Source: Streptomyces sp. CA-210063 (GTDB lineage: Bacteria; Actinomycetota; Actinomycetes; Streptomycetales; Streptomycetaceae). Taken from it: DNA of 64,000 nt. Of the stretch, positions 41,546-50,800 are shown in pieces (position 1 is the stretch's first letter; every line of letters begins with the position of its first letter). The translations under genes were made by a program, and so were the position numbers. Under the pieces are notes generated by a model, which saw only the letters and a program-made list of their open reading frames with translations, did no database searches and was not told the DNA's origin. The stretch covers positions 1,426,001 through 1,490,000 of the forward strand of contig NZ_CP102512.1 in NCBI RefSeq assembly GCF_024612015.1, read 5' to 3'.

Positions 41546-42508
41546 TCAGCGGACCGTGAGGACGATCTTCCCCGTCGTCCGGTCGGTCTCCCCGTGGGCG
41601 TGCGCCTTGGCCACCTCGACGAGCGGGAACGTCGCGTCGACCCGGGCGCGGAGCTGCCCCCGCGCGACAAGGTCGGCGATGGCCCTCATACCCCCGTGGT
41701 CCGCCTCGACCAACAGCACCTCGAGCTTTACGCCCAGTTCGGCCGCCTTCCTCGCATCGTCCTCGAAGCCGACAGGCAGGATCGAGACGAGGGTGCCGCC
41801 CTCGCGCAGGACGTCCAGGGAACGGGTGCGGACGTCACCGGCGAGGGTGTCCAGGACGACATCCACGTCCCGGACCTCCTCGGCGAAGTCCGTGGTCCGG
41901 TAGTCGATCAGCTCGTCCGCCCCCAGCTCACGCAGCAGTTCGTGCTTGCCGGCGCTGGCCGTGCCGATGACGTACGCGCCACGCGCCTTGGCGATCTGCA
42001 CGGCGAGATGTCCGACTCCCCCGGCGGCGGCGTGGATCAGGACGCGCTGTCCCGGCTGTACGTCGGCGGTGTCGACGAGTGCCTGGTACGCGGTGAGCGC
42101 GGCCAGCGGCAGGGCCCCGGCCTGGACGTGGTCGATGTCCGCCGGCTTGTGCGCGAAGGACCGGGCGGGCGCCTTGGCGAACTCGGCGTACGCGCCCGCG
42201 AGGTGCGGATACGGGAGCATCCCGAACACCTCGTCGCCCGGCTTGAACACGGTGACTCCCAGGCCGACCGCCTCGACGACCCCCGACACGTCCCAGCCGA
42301 GCACGGGCAGCGGATCGGGGTTCCACAGTCCGAAGGCACGGTTCTTCCAGTCGGTCGGGTTCACACCGGCCGCGTGCACCCGGACGAGGATCTCGCTCGG
42401 ACCAGGGGCCGGACGCGGCAGTTCGACTTCCTTCAGTACCTCCGGGCCGCCGAAGACGTCCTGGCTCATCGCTCGCATGGTCGTGTCGTTGTCGGTGGTT
42501 TCAGTCAT
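41546..42508 (-). CDS. NADP-dependent quinone-oxidoreductase-like enzyme
   Basis: A 320-residue zinc-free MDR protein of the QOR group. VHAAGVNPTDWKNRAFG near the start, VLIHAAAGGVGHLAVQIAKARGA as the AXXGXXG cofactor loop, and LGADELIDYRTTDFAE are typical. Such enzymes reduce quinones or enones with NADPH. It is divergent from a GlxA-type AraC gene, and the 9-bp inverted repeat between them suggests that the regulator controls both. Confidence 0.87.
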   Translation of the reverse strand: MTETTDNDTTMRAMSQDVFGGPEVLKEVELPRPAPGPSEILVRVHAAGVNPTDWKNRAFGLWNPDPLPVLGWDVSGVVEAVGLGVTVFKPGDEVFGMLPYPHLAGAYAEFAKAPARSFAHKPADIDHVQAGALPLAALTAYQALVDTADVQPGQRVLIHAAAGGVGHLAVQIAKARGAYVIGTASAGKHELLRELGADELIDYRTTDFAEEVRDVDVVLDTLAGDVRTRSLDVLREGGTLVSILPVGFEDDARKAAELGVKLEVLLVEADHGGMRAIADLVARGQLRARVDATFPLVEVAKAHAHGETDRTTGKIVLTVR

Positions 42509-42544
42509 GTCGTCCAGCCTGCTTCAGGCCGACGATCACGGCAA

Positions 42545-42579
42545 TGGCACGATGGCCATCATTCGATGGGATCGTGCCA
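42545..42579. promoter_or_regulatory. Inverted repeat between the oxidoreductase and GlxA-type regulator
   Basis: TGGCACGAT and ATCGTGCCA are perfect nine-base arms 17 bp apart (centre-to-centre 26 bp), ending 10 bp before the regulator's ATG. Confidence 0.7.
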
Positions 42580-42589
42580 CACTGGTCGT

Positions 42590-43552
42590 ATGACGTCAGC
42601 GCACCGTGTGGTGGTCCTCGCCCTCGACGGGGTCTACCCCTTCGAACTCGGCGTGCCGAGCCGTATCTTCGACGCGACCGACGGCCTGTACGAGGTGCTG
42701 ACCTGCACCGCGGACGGCCGGCCGGTGCGTTCGGCGGCCGACTTCGCCATCTCCGTGGACCACGGCCCCGAGGTGCTGAGCACGGCGGACACCGTGATCG
42801 TCGCCCCGTTCGGCCTCTCCCCTGCCGCGGCGCGGCTGACGTCGGCCGAGCTGCCGGAGCCCGTGGCGGCGGCGCTGGCGCGGATCGAGCCCGGCACCCG
42901 GCTGGTGTCCATCTGCACGGGCGCGTTCGTGCTCGCCGCGGCCGGTCTGCTGGACGGCCGGCCCGCCACCACGCACTGGGCGCTGGCCGACGCGTTCCGC
43001 AGCCGGTTCCCCCAGGTCGACCTGGACCCGGACGTGCTGTTCGTCGACGACGGCGACGTCCTCACCTCGGCCGGCGCCGCCTCCGGCATCGACCTCTGCC
43101 TGCACCTCGTGCGCAAGGACCACGGCAGCGAGGTCGCCAACCGGGTGGCCCGCCGCTGTGTGGTGCCGCCCTGGCGGGAGGGCGGCCAGGCCCAGTACAT
43201 CGAGCAGCCCGTCCCCCAGGACCCGGCCAACGGCACCGCCGCCACCCGGCAGTGGGCGCTCGAACGCCTCGACGCCCCGCTCGCCCTGGCCGACCTCGCC
43301 CAGCACGCCCGGATGAGCCTGCGCACCTTCGCCCGCCGCTTCCACGACGAGGTCGGCATGAGCCCCGGCCGCTGGGTCGTCCAGCAACGCGTGGCCCGTG
43401 CCCGGCACCTGCTGGAGTCCACCGACCTCCCGGTCGACGAGATCGCCGGCCACGTGGGCTTCGCCACGGGCACGTCCCTGCGGCAGCATCTGCACGCGGC
43501 GATCGGGGTGCCGCCGCTGACGTATCGGCGTACGTTCCGCGCGGGGAGCTGA
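42590..43552 (+). CDS. GlxA-family transcriptional regulator (DJ-1/PfpI plus AraC domains)
   Basis: A 320-residue regulator. Residues 1-190 are an amidase-like DJ-1/PfpI domain (VVVLALDGVYPFELGVPSRIF; LVSICTGAFVLAAAGLLDGRPATTHW with the nucleophile-elbow cysteine). The C-terminal 100 residues are an AraC double helix-turn-helix (LADLAQHARMSLRTFARRF, and IAGHVGFATGTSLRQHLHAA). The ATG at 42590 lies just after an inverted repeat. It probably activates the divergent oxidoreductase gene in response to a small metabolite. Ends 14 bp from the converging LacI gene. Confidence 0.9.
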   Translation: MTSAHRVVVLALDGVYPFELGVPSRIFDATDGLYEVLTCTADGRPVRSAADFAISVDHGPEVLSTADTVIVAPFGLSPAAARLTSAELPEPVAAALARIEPGTRLVSICTGAFVLAAAGLLDGRPATTHWALADAFRSRFPQVDLDPDVLFVDDGDVLTSAGAASGIDLCLHLVRKDHGSEVANRVARRCVVPPWREGGQAQYIEQPVPQDPANGTAATRQWALERLDAPLALADLAQHARMSLRTFARRFHDEVGMSPGRWVVQQRVARARHLLESTDLPVDEIAGHVGFATGTSLRQHLHAAIGVPPLTYRRTFRAGS

Positions 43553-43566
43553 CGGGCCCGGCTCGG

Positions 43567-44610
43567 CTACCCGGGGGCCCCGGCCCCCGCCCCGGGCGGC
43601 ATGTTGTACGGCGTCACCACCTGGATCGCCGACGGCAGGAACGGGCCCTCGTCGGGCAGGGCCCGGTGGGCGCGCATGATGGTCTGGCAGGCGCGGCGCA
43701 CGTCCTGGCGGAGGTCGTGGTGGAGCACGGCGGAGAGCCGGTGTTCGCGCAGGAGCCGGGTGTTGTCGTGGTCGAGGTCGTGGGCGACGAAGACGTGCGG
43801 CTCCCGGCCGAGCGCGGCGAAGGCGTCGAGCGTCGCGGTGTTGCCGCCGCCGATCGAGTAGACGGCCCCGATGCCCGGCTCCCGCTTCAGCGCGTCGAGG
43901 ACGAGGTCCCGTTGGGTGACGTCGAGGCCGTCGCTGTCGGTGACCTCGACGAGCGTCCGCCGCGGCTCGACGGCGCGCATCACACCGCGGAAGCCCATCT
44001 CGCGCTCCTCCTCGTTGCGGTAGAAACTGCGGCTGATCGTCACCAGCACGGCACCGGGCCGGTCGCCGAGCCACTGCCGGAGCAGATACGCGGCGGTCGC
44101 CCCGGCGGCCCGGTTGTCTATGCCGACGTACGCGCTGCGCGGGCTGCTCGGCAGGTCGGTGACGAAGGTGACCACGGGGACGCCGGCCGCGACCAGCCGT
44201 TCGACGGCGGCGGTGACCTCCGGGACGTCGGGCGCCTTGAGGATCACGCCCTGCGAGCCGCGCCGGCCGATCCGGTCGAGCACCCTCACCATCTCCGAGG
44301 CGGAACCCGTCTCCCGGAAGTGGAAGCGGGACCGTACGACCGCCGGGTGCAGGGACGGCAGTTCCGCCTCCAGCGCCTCGCGGACCGCCGTGGAGAACCG
44401 GTCCGGGGTCTGCATCACGATGTCGACCATGAAGGTACGGCCGCCGATGCGCACCTGTGTCCGCTGCCGGTCCAGATCCTTGACGGCCTGGTGCACCTCA
44501 CGGGCGGTGCTCTCGCGCACCCCGCCCCGGCCGTTGAGGACCCGGTCGACCGTGGCCTGGCTCAGCCCGGCCTGACGGGCGATCTCACGGATCGTGTAGG
44601 GGTGTGCCAT
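43567..44610 (-). CDS. LacI-family transcriptional regulator
   Basis: A 347-residue LacI protein. The helix-turn-helix and hinge are IREIARQAGLSQATVDRVLN followed by GRGGVRESTAREV; the rest is a periplasmic-binding-like sensor domain (VDIVMQTPDRFST; YSIGGGNTATLDAFAALGRE). ATG at 44610 was chosen; the open frame extends 64 codons upstream without homology. Divergent from an SDR and a Gfo/Idh/MocA dehydrogenase, so it likely regulates their sugar-alcohol or inositol metabolism. No clear palindrome could be assigned in the 185-bp divergent region. Confidence 0.9.
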   Translation of the reverse strand: MAHPYTIREIARQAGLSQATVDRVLNGRGGVRESTAREVHQAVKDLDRQRTQVRIGGRTFMVDIVMQTPDRFSTAVREALEAELPSLHPAVVRSRFHFRETGSASEMVRVLDRIGRRGSQGVILKAPDVPEVTAAVERLVAAGVPVVTFVTDLPSSPRSAYVGIDNRAAGATAAYLLRQWLGDRPGAVLVTISRSFYRNEEEREMGFRGVMRAVEPRRTLVEVTDSDGLDVTQRDLVLDALKREPGIGAVYSIGGGNTATLDAFAALGREPHVFVAHDLDHDNTRLLREHRLSAVLHHDLRQDVRRACQTIMRAHRALPDEGPFLPSAIQVVTPYNMPPGAGAGAPG

Positions 44611-44795
44611 GGCGGTGCGTCCCGGATCTCGGCGGTGGTCTGGATGATGGGTTTTTGATGGTCCACTGCGGGTTGTACGAGGGGCCCCGCGGCCCAAGAC
44701 TGACAGAGGCGAGGGCGCCACGAAAGCTCCTGCGACCAGGCCCGTCGACACACCCGGCGGCACGCGTCGGAGCCGACCGAAAGGAAACTCCCCCC

Positions 44796-45557
44796 ATGGC
44801 ACTACTGGAGGACAAGGTCGTCCTCGTCAACGGCGGCAGCCAGGGCGTCGGCGCGGGCATCGTCCGGGCGGCCCTGCGGGAGGGCGCGACCGTCGCGTTC
44901 ACCGGCCGCCGGGCCGAGGTCGGCGAGAAGCTCGCGGCGGACACCGGCGCCACCTTCGTGCGGGCCGACCTGACGGATCCGGCGCAGGTGCGCGGCGCCG
45001 TGGAACGGGTGATCGCGGCCCACGGCCGGGTCGACAGCCTCGTCAACGCGGCCGGTCTGACCTCCCGCGGCTCGCTCCTCGACACCTCCCCCGAACTGTT
45101 CGACGCGCACATCGCGATCAACCTGCGCGCCCCCTTCTTCGCGATGCAGGCCGTGGTGGAGCACCTGGTGGCCCGGAAGGCGCCCGGCACGATCGTCAAC
45201 ATCGGCTCGAACTGCGCGCACGGCGGCCCGCCGCACCTGGCCCCGTACTCCGCCGCGAAGGCCGGCCTCGCGGGCCTGACGCGCAACGCCGCCCACGCCC
45301 ACCGCTGGGACCGGATCCGGATCAACGACCTCAACATCGGCTGGACGGAGACCGAGGGCGAGGACGCGATCCAGCGGGAGTTCCACGGCGCGGGCGACGA
45401 CTGGCGGGAGCGGGCCGCCGAGCGCCTGCCGATGGGCAAGCTCGGCCAGGTCGACGAGATCGCCGACTTCGTCGTCTTCCTGCTGTCCGACCGCAGCGGT
45501 GTGGTGACCGGCTCGGTGATCGACTGGGACCAGAACGTCCTGGGCGCTTCCGACTGA
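44796..45557 (+). CDS. Short-chain dehydrogenase/reductase
   Basis: A 253-residue classical SDR. Cofactor motif VNGGSQGVGAGI (TGxxxGIG type with N for T), NAAG in SLVNAAGLTSRG, catalytic Ser in VNIGSN and YxxxK in PYSAAKAG. The C-terminus (GSVIDWDQNVLG) fits the family. AAAGGA precedes the ATG at 44796. In operon with a Gfo/Idh/MocA dehydrogenase 56 bp downstream, and divergent from a LacI regulator; together they would oxidise a sugar or polyol in two steps. The substrate is not determined. Confidence 0.88.
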   Translation: MALLEDKVVLVNGGSQGVGAGIVRAALREGATVAFTGRRAEVGEKLAADTGATFVRADLTDPAQVRGAVERVIAAHGRVDSLVNAAGLTSRGSLLDTSPELFDAHIAINLRAPFFAMQAVVEHLVARKAPGTIVNIGSNCAHGGPPHLAPYSAAKAGLAGLTRNAAHAHRWDRIRINDLNIGWTETEGEDAIQREFHGAGDDWRERAAERLPMGKLGQVDEIADFVVFLLSDRSGVVTGSVIDWDQNVLGASD

Positions 45558-45613
45558 CAGCCTGACCTGCTCTTATCCTTCTCCTCCCGCACATCTGAAA
45601 GGGACACTCGATC

Positions 45614-46624
45614 ATGCGCATTGGCATCCTGGGGCTGGGCCGCATCGGCGCCTTCCACGCCGGGACTCTGGCCGGGCTCGACGTCGTGGAGCAGTTGGTG
45701 GTCTCCGACCCGCTGGCCGCGGCGGCGGAGGCGGCCGCCGAGAAGTTCGGCGCCACGGTCGCCGACTCGCCCGAGGCCGTGTTCGCCTCCGGGATCGACG
45801 GTGTCGTGGTCACCGCGGCGACGGACGCGCACCCGGGGCTCATCCTGGCGGCGGTCGAGGCGGGTATCCCGGTGTTCTGCGAGAAGCCGGTGGCGAAGAC
45901 GATCGAGGAGAGCCTCGACGTGCTGCGGGCCGTCCAGAACAGCGACGTGGAGGTCCAGATCGGCTTCAACCGCCGCTTCGACGCGGGCTGTGTGACCGCC
46001 CGCGAGGCCTTCCTGAACGGCGAGCTCGGCCGGCTGCACACCGTACGCTCCACCACCCTGGACCCGGCGCCCCCGCCGGCCGGGTACGTGGCGTCCTCGG
46101 GCGGCATCTTCCGGGACTGCGCGGTGCACGACTTCGACGTCGTCCGCTGGGTGACGGGCCGGGAGGTCGTGGAGGTCTACGCGACCGGCGGCAACCGCGG
46201 CGCGGACTACATCAAGGCGGCCGGCGACGTCGACACCGCCTCCGCGCTGCTCACCTTCGACGACGGCACGATCGGCGTCATCTCCAACTCCCGCCACAAC
46301 GCCCGCGGTTACGACGTCCGCCTGGAACTCCACGGCATGAAGGACAGCATCGCCGCCGGCCTCGACACCCAGCTCCCGCTCCGCTCCGCCGAGCCGGGCG
46401 TCACCTTCCCGGCCGACCCCCCGCACAACTTCTTCATGGACCGCTTCGCCCCCGCCTACCGCGCCGAACTCATCGCCTTCACCGAGGTCGTCGCCGGCAC
46501 CCGTACCTCCCCCTGCACCGTCGCCGACGCCATCGAGGCCAGCTGGATCGCCGAGGCGGCGACCCTGTCGGTGGCGGAGCACCGGCCGGTGCGGCTGGAC
46601 GAGGTGCGCAAGGAAGGCGCCTGA
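45614..46624 (+). CDS. Gfo/Idh/MocA-family dehydrogenase, probably inositol 2-dehydrogenase-like
   Basis: A 336-residue NAD(P)-dependent sugar dehydrogenase. GILGLGRIGAFHAGTL is the Rossmann loop, VFCEKPVAKTIEES holds the EKP lysine, GFNRRFD and GGIFRDCAVHDFDVVRWVTG carry the catalytic Asp/His pair typical of IolG. The final third has the usual open beta-sheet (SRHNARGYDVRLELHG). AAAGGGACACTCGATC leads to the ATG. Likely oxidises myo-inositol or a related polyol. A 16-bp-stem bidirectional terminator follows. Confidence 0.87.
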   Translation: MRIGILGLGRIGAFHAGTLAGLDVVEQLVVSDPLAAAAEAAAEKFGATVADSPEAVFASGIDGVVVTAATDAHPGLILAAVEAGIPVFCEKPVAKTIEESLDVLRAVQNSDVEVQIGFNRRFDAGCVTAREAFLNGELGRLHTVRSTTLDPAPPPAGYVASSGGIFRDCAVHDFDVVRWVTGREVVEVYATGGNRGADYIKAAGDVDTASALLTFDDGTIGVISNSRHNARGYDVRLELHGMKDSIAAGLDTQLPLRSAEPGVTFPADPPHNFFMDRFAPAYRAELIAFTEVVAGTRTSPCTVADAIEASWIAEAATLSVAEHRPVRLDEVRKEGA

Positions 46625-46651
46625 CGGTCCGCGCCGCACGATCCGAACACA

Positions 46652-46693
46652 CTCGCGCCGGTGACCGTCCCCCCGGGCGGTCACCGGCGCGAG
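46652..46693. terminator. Bidirectional terminator, 16-bp perfect stem
   Basis: CTCGCGCCGGTGACCG and its complement flank a ten-base loop. It lies between the converging Gfo/Idh/MocA and NlpC/P60 genes. Confidence 0.9.
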
Positions 46694-46732
46694 CGGCGTC
46701 ATGATGTGGACGCCGTCATGGTGCGGGCGTTG

Positions 46733-47617
46733 TCACGGCGTGGGCCGCTGGTCGCAGTCGGGTACTCCCGCCAGCCAGGCCGGGCCCTTGATGTAGATGT
46801 TGGTGACCCAGGCCTTGTAGTCCGGCAGGTAGGACCAGACGTCGTTCTCGTAGCCGTCGGACGACACCCACTCCGCGTGCTTCTGGCACTCGACGCGGAT
46901 GGTGGTGGAGTAGGGGAAGGCGTAGACACGGGCGGCCGCGAGGCGGGGCTCGGCCTTGGTCCAGACGTCGGTGCCCCAGGTCTGGTGGATGTGGCCGGTG
47001 ACCTGGCCGGTGTTGACGCGGACGGCGCCGTAGTAGTTACCGTTCAGGCGCACGTCGCTGACCATGAGCTTGGTGCCGGACTCCTTGGCCTCGACCATCT
47101 TGCCCGCGCCGAGGTAGATGGCGATGTGGTGCAGGTCCTTCGAGGTGCCCCACGCCAGCAGGTCGCCGGGGAGCAGCGGGGCGAGGCCCTGGGCGGCGGT
47201 GAAGCGTTCGGCGGTGCGGTGCGTGTAGTACTGCTGGCTGGCGACGCCGTTGAGGATGTCCGAGCCGGTGGCCTGGGCGTAGGCGTGTCGGACGAGGCCC
47301 GAGCAGTCGAAGCCGCGCCGCTCGGGGTCGTGCGCGCTGTCGTCCGGGTCGGTGGGGTCCACCTGCCCGTAGGTGGCGCCGGGTTGGGCGCCGTGGCCGC
47401 CGCCCCACGTGTACCAGGTGCCGGCCGCGACCTCGGCGCAGGCGGCGGCGATCGCGCGCTCGGCTGCCGCGGAGGCGCCCGGTGCGAGGACACCGCACTC
47501 GCCGGCGGCGGCAGCGGCCGGTGCCGTCGGCACGGCGGCGGCCGTGGACACCGGCGCCCAGAAGAGGAAGGCCAGGAGCGCGATCAGTGTGCGGATGAGT
47601 CCGGTCCGGCTCACCAT
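46733..47617 (-). CDS. Secreted NlpC/P60-family peptidoglycan endopeptidase
   Basis: A 294-residue secreted protein. A signal peptide (RTLIALLAFLFWAPVSTAAA) is followed by a cysteine and an NlpC/P60 domain: TWYTWGGGHG, nucleophile C105 in GFDCSGLVRHAY, LLPGDLLAWG and the histidine in LHHIAIYLG. The C-terminal 90 residues (from about VYAFPYSTTIRVECQKHAEWV, cut here) look like a small beta-rich wall-binding or SH3-like unit. NlpC/P60 enzymes cut the D-Glu to diaminopimelate bond of cell-wall peptides. The ATG at 47617 was chosen because it gives a proper signal peptide; the open frame runs 68 codons further. Confidence 0.9.
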   Translation of the reverse strand: MVSRTGLIRTLIALLAFLFWAPVSTAAAVPTAPAAAAAGECGVLAPGASAAAERAIAAACAEVAAGTWYTWGGGHGAQPGATYGQVDPTDPDDSAHDPERRGFDCSGLVRHAYAQATGSDILNGVASQQYYTHRTAERFTAAQGLAPLLPGDLLAWGTSKDLHHIAIYLGAGKMVEAKESGTKLMVSDVRLNGNYYGAVRVNTGQVTGHIHQTWGTDVWTKAEPRLAAARVYAFPYSTTIRVECQKHAEWVSSDGYENDVWSYLPDYKAWVTNIYIKGPAWLAGVPDCDQRPTP

Positions 47618-47807
47618 GCCGGGACCCCCGTTTCGTGTTGACGTGGTTACAGCAGTCGAATCCAACTCGGTGTGGTCAGGCAGCAGCCTGCCGACGGCGC
47701 GCCCCGCGCGTCGAGATCCGAGTGTCGCCCCATCCGGTCGGGCAACCGGGAAACAGCTGGGAAACCCCCTCCGAGCAGGGCAGTCGGCCAGCGTCCGGTC
47801 ATCGCCT

Positions 47808-50800
47808 TCAGGTGCGGCCACAGGCTGATCCCGCCGACACGGGCACCCCCGGCAGGAGGCTTTCGCGTTCGTCGGGGCCGATTCCGGCGCGCAGCCGGCA
47901 GATCTCCGCCAGCCGGGCCCCGGGGTCGAGGTCCCACAGCCGTACCGTGCCGTCGGTGCTGCTGCTGGCCACCGTCCGCCCGTCGGGCGCGAAGTCCACG
48001 CCCCACACGGCGTTCGTGTGGCCGGTCAGCGTCGCCCACGGCCGCCGTGCGGCGAGGTCCCACAGGCGCACCGTACGGTCGTTGCCGCTGCTGGCGAGCA
48101 TGCGGCCGTCCGGCGAGAAGGCGAGGCCCCGGGCGGAGCCGGTGTGGCCGGTCAGCGCTGCCTCGAAACGGCGTGTGCGGACGTCCCACAGGCGTACCGC
48201 GCCGTCGTTGCCGCTGCTGGCGAGAGTGCGGCCGTCGGGGCTGAAGGCCACGCCACGTACCGCGCCCGAGTGGCCGGTGAGTTCGGCCAGCGCACGATAC
48301 GAGGCGACGTCCCAGAGACGTACGGTCAGGTCGTCGCCGACGCTGGCGAGGGTACGGCCGTCGGGGCTGAAGGTGACGTCGTTGGCGTAGTCCTTGTGGC
48401 CGGTGAGCTTCGCGAGTTGCCCGCGCTTCGTCGCGTCCCACAGGCGCACCGTGCGGTCGGCGCCCGCCGAGGCGAGGGTGCGGCCGTCGGGTGCGAAGGC
48501 GACGGAGAAGACCGGTCCGACGTGACCGGTCAGCGTCGCCAGCCCCTCCTGCCTCGCCACGTCCCACAGGCGGATCGTTCCGTCGGAGCCCGCCGAGGCG
48601 AGGGTGCGGCCGTCGGGCGCGAAGGCCACCGAGAAGACGGTCTCGGTGTGACCCTCCAGCGCTTTCAGGAGCGTGTGCGTCTTCGCGTTCCACAGCCGTA
48701 CCGTGTGATCGGCGTCGGCGGTGGCCAGCAGTCTCCCGTCGGGGCTGTACTCGGCCTGCCAGACCTCGGTGAACGGACGCGCCGTCAGCACCGGCCCGCC
48801 GAGGTCCCAGAGGACGACGGACTGGTCGAATCCGGCCGTGGCCAGCAGGGCGCCGTCGGAGGTCACGGCCACCCCCATGACGTAGTCGGTGTGACCGGCG
48901 AGCACGGCGGTCTGCCGGCCGCTGCGCACGTCCCAGAGTCGGGTCGTGCCGTCGCCGACCGCGCCGACGACCGTCGCGCCGTCAGGTGTGTAGGCGACGG
49001 CGTTGATGTCGTCGCTGCTGCCCGTGAACGTCGCGGTCTGCCGGCCCCCGCGCACGTCCCACAGCCGTACGGTCCGGTCGACCCCGGCGGAGGCCAGCCT
49101 TCTGCCGTCCGGGGAGAACGCGGCACCCAGCACCTCGTCGGTGTGCCCTTCGAGAACGTCGAGCCGCCGCGCGCGGTCGGTGTCCCAGAGCCGTACGGTC
49201 CGGTCGGTGCCGGCGGAGACGAGGGTCCGGCCGTCGGGGGCGTAGCCCAGCGCGTTGAGGGTTCCCTCGTGACCGGTGAGGGAGGCGGTGAGCCTGCGGC
49301 GGTCGACGTCCCACAGCTGGACGGTCCCGTCGGCGGCCGCGACGGCGAGCGCACGCCCGCGCGGGTCGAAGGCGACCGCCCGGGCGCCCTTCGTGGCGGC
49401 GGACAGCACGGCCTCCCTGCGGTGGTCGGCGGTGCTCCACACACTCACCGGACCGTCGGTCGACGTCACCGCGAGAGTACGGCCGTCGGGGCTGAAGGCG
49501 ACCGAGCGCACCCGTCCGGGGACGGTGAACGTGGCGAGCTTCCGGTGGCCGTCGGCCACGCTCCGCAGGGCCACCGTGCCGTCGGAACTGGCCGTCGCCA
49601 GCAGCCGGTCGTCCGGTGCGAAGGCCACCGCGTTGACCGGCCCGCGGTGCCCGCCGAGCCGGGCGGTGAAGGGCTGGGACTGGGTGCTGAGCAGGGCCCC
49701 GCGTGCCTCGGCGGTGGTGTCGGCCCGGTAGGCCTCCTCCGCGAGCAGCATCGACGCCTCCGGCTGGCCCCCGGCGAGGGACGCGGACCGTACGGCGAGG
49801 GCCTGGGAGCGGGCGACGCGCTCCTGGTCGAGGGCGCCCTCCCGCTGCTGGTAGGCGAGGCCGCCGGCGGTCACGGCGAGCCCCAGCAGGACGACGAGCG
49901 TGGCGAGCATGGACTGCCGCAGCCGGACCTGCCGTCTGGCCTGCTTGCGGCGGCCGTCCTCCTCGGCCTGACTCGCCCTCAGGAACGCCTCCTCGCCCGG
50001 CCCGAGGCGACGCCGGCCGTCGGACTCGTCGGCCCAGGACCGTACGGTGTCCAGCCGGGTGCCCCGGTAGAGGGCGGACGGGTCGCGGTCCTCGCGCTCC
50101 CATTCCGCCGCCGCGTGGGCGAGTTGCTGGTGGAGGAGCAGTCCGGCCCGGTCGGCGTGGATCCAGTCGCGCAACCGGGGCCAGGCGTGCAACAGGGCCT
50201 CGTGGGTGATCTGGACCGTGTCGCTGTCCATGGTGATGAGCCGGGCCAGGACGAAGGCGTCGAGTGCGGCGGCGGCCCCGTCCGCGTCGCCGAGCTGTGC
50301 CATCAGGGCGACCCGGCTCATCCGGCGGCGGGTCGCCCCGGCTCCGTCCACGACGATCACCAGCCGGGACAGGATGCGGCGGATCGTCTTCTGCTCGGCG
50401 GGATACAGCCGCGCGAACACGTTCTCGGCCGTGCGCGCGACCGCGCCCTGGATTCCGCCGGCCCGCTCGTACCCGTCGACGGTCAGCGCGGACTCCGCGC
50501 GCCGCTGCCAGGTGGCCAGCAGTGCGTGGGAGACCAGGGGGAGCGCGCCGGAGGGCGTCTCGTCGGAGCCGATCCCGGCGCCGATCGGCGTTCCCCGGGG
50601 TGCCGCCCGCGGCTCGTCGCGCAGTCCCGCGTCGCGCAGGAGCAGGGGGACCAGGCCGGGTTCGAGGGTGATCCCGGCGCGTTCTGCCGGGCGTGTGATC
50701 GAATCCCGCAGCTCCGCCACGGACATCGGGGACAGGACGAACAACCCGTCCGTGAAGACCGGGGCCAGTTCGGGGAGGTCCAGACAGCTGCCGGTGAAGT

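Noticed and set aside
44611..44795. A LacI operator in the divergent region of the LacI-SDR module
   Set aside because: Only loose direct GATGATGG/GATGGTCC similarity was found; no palindrome good enough to annotate.
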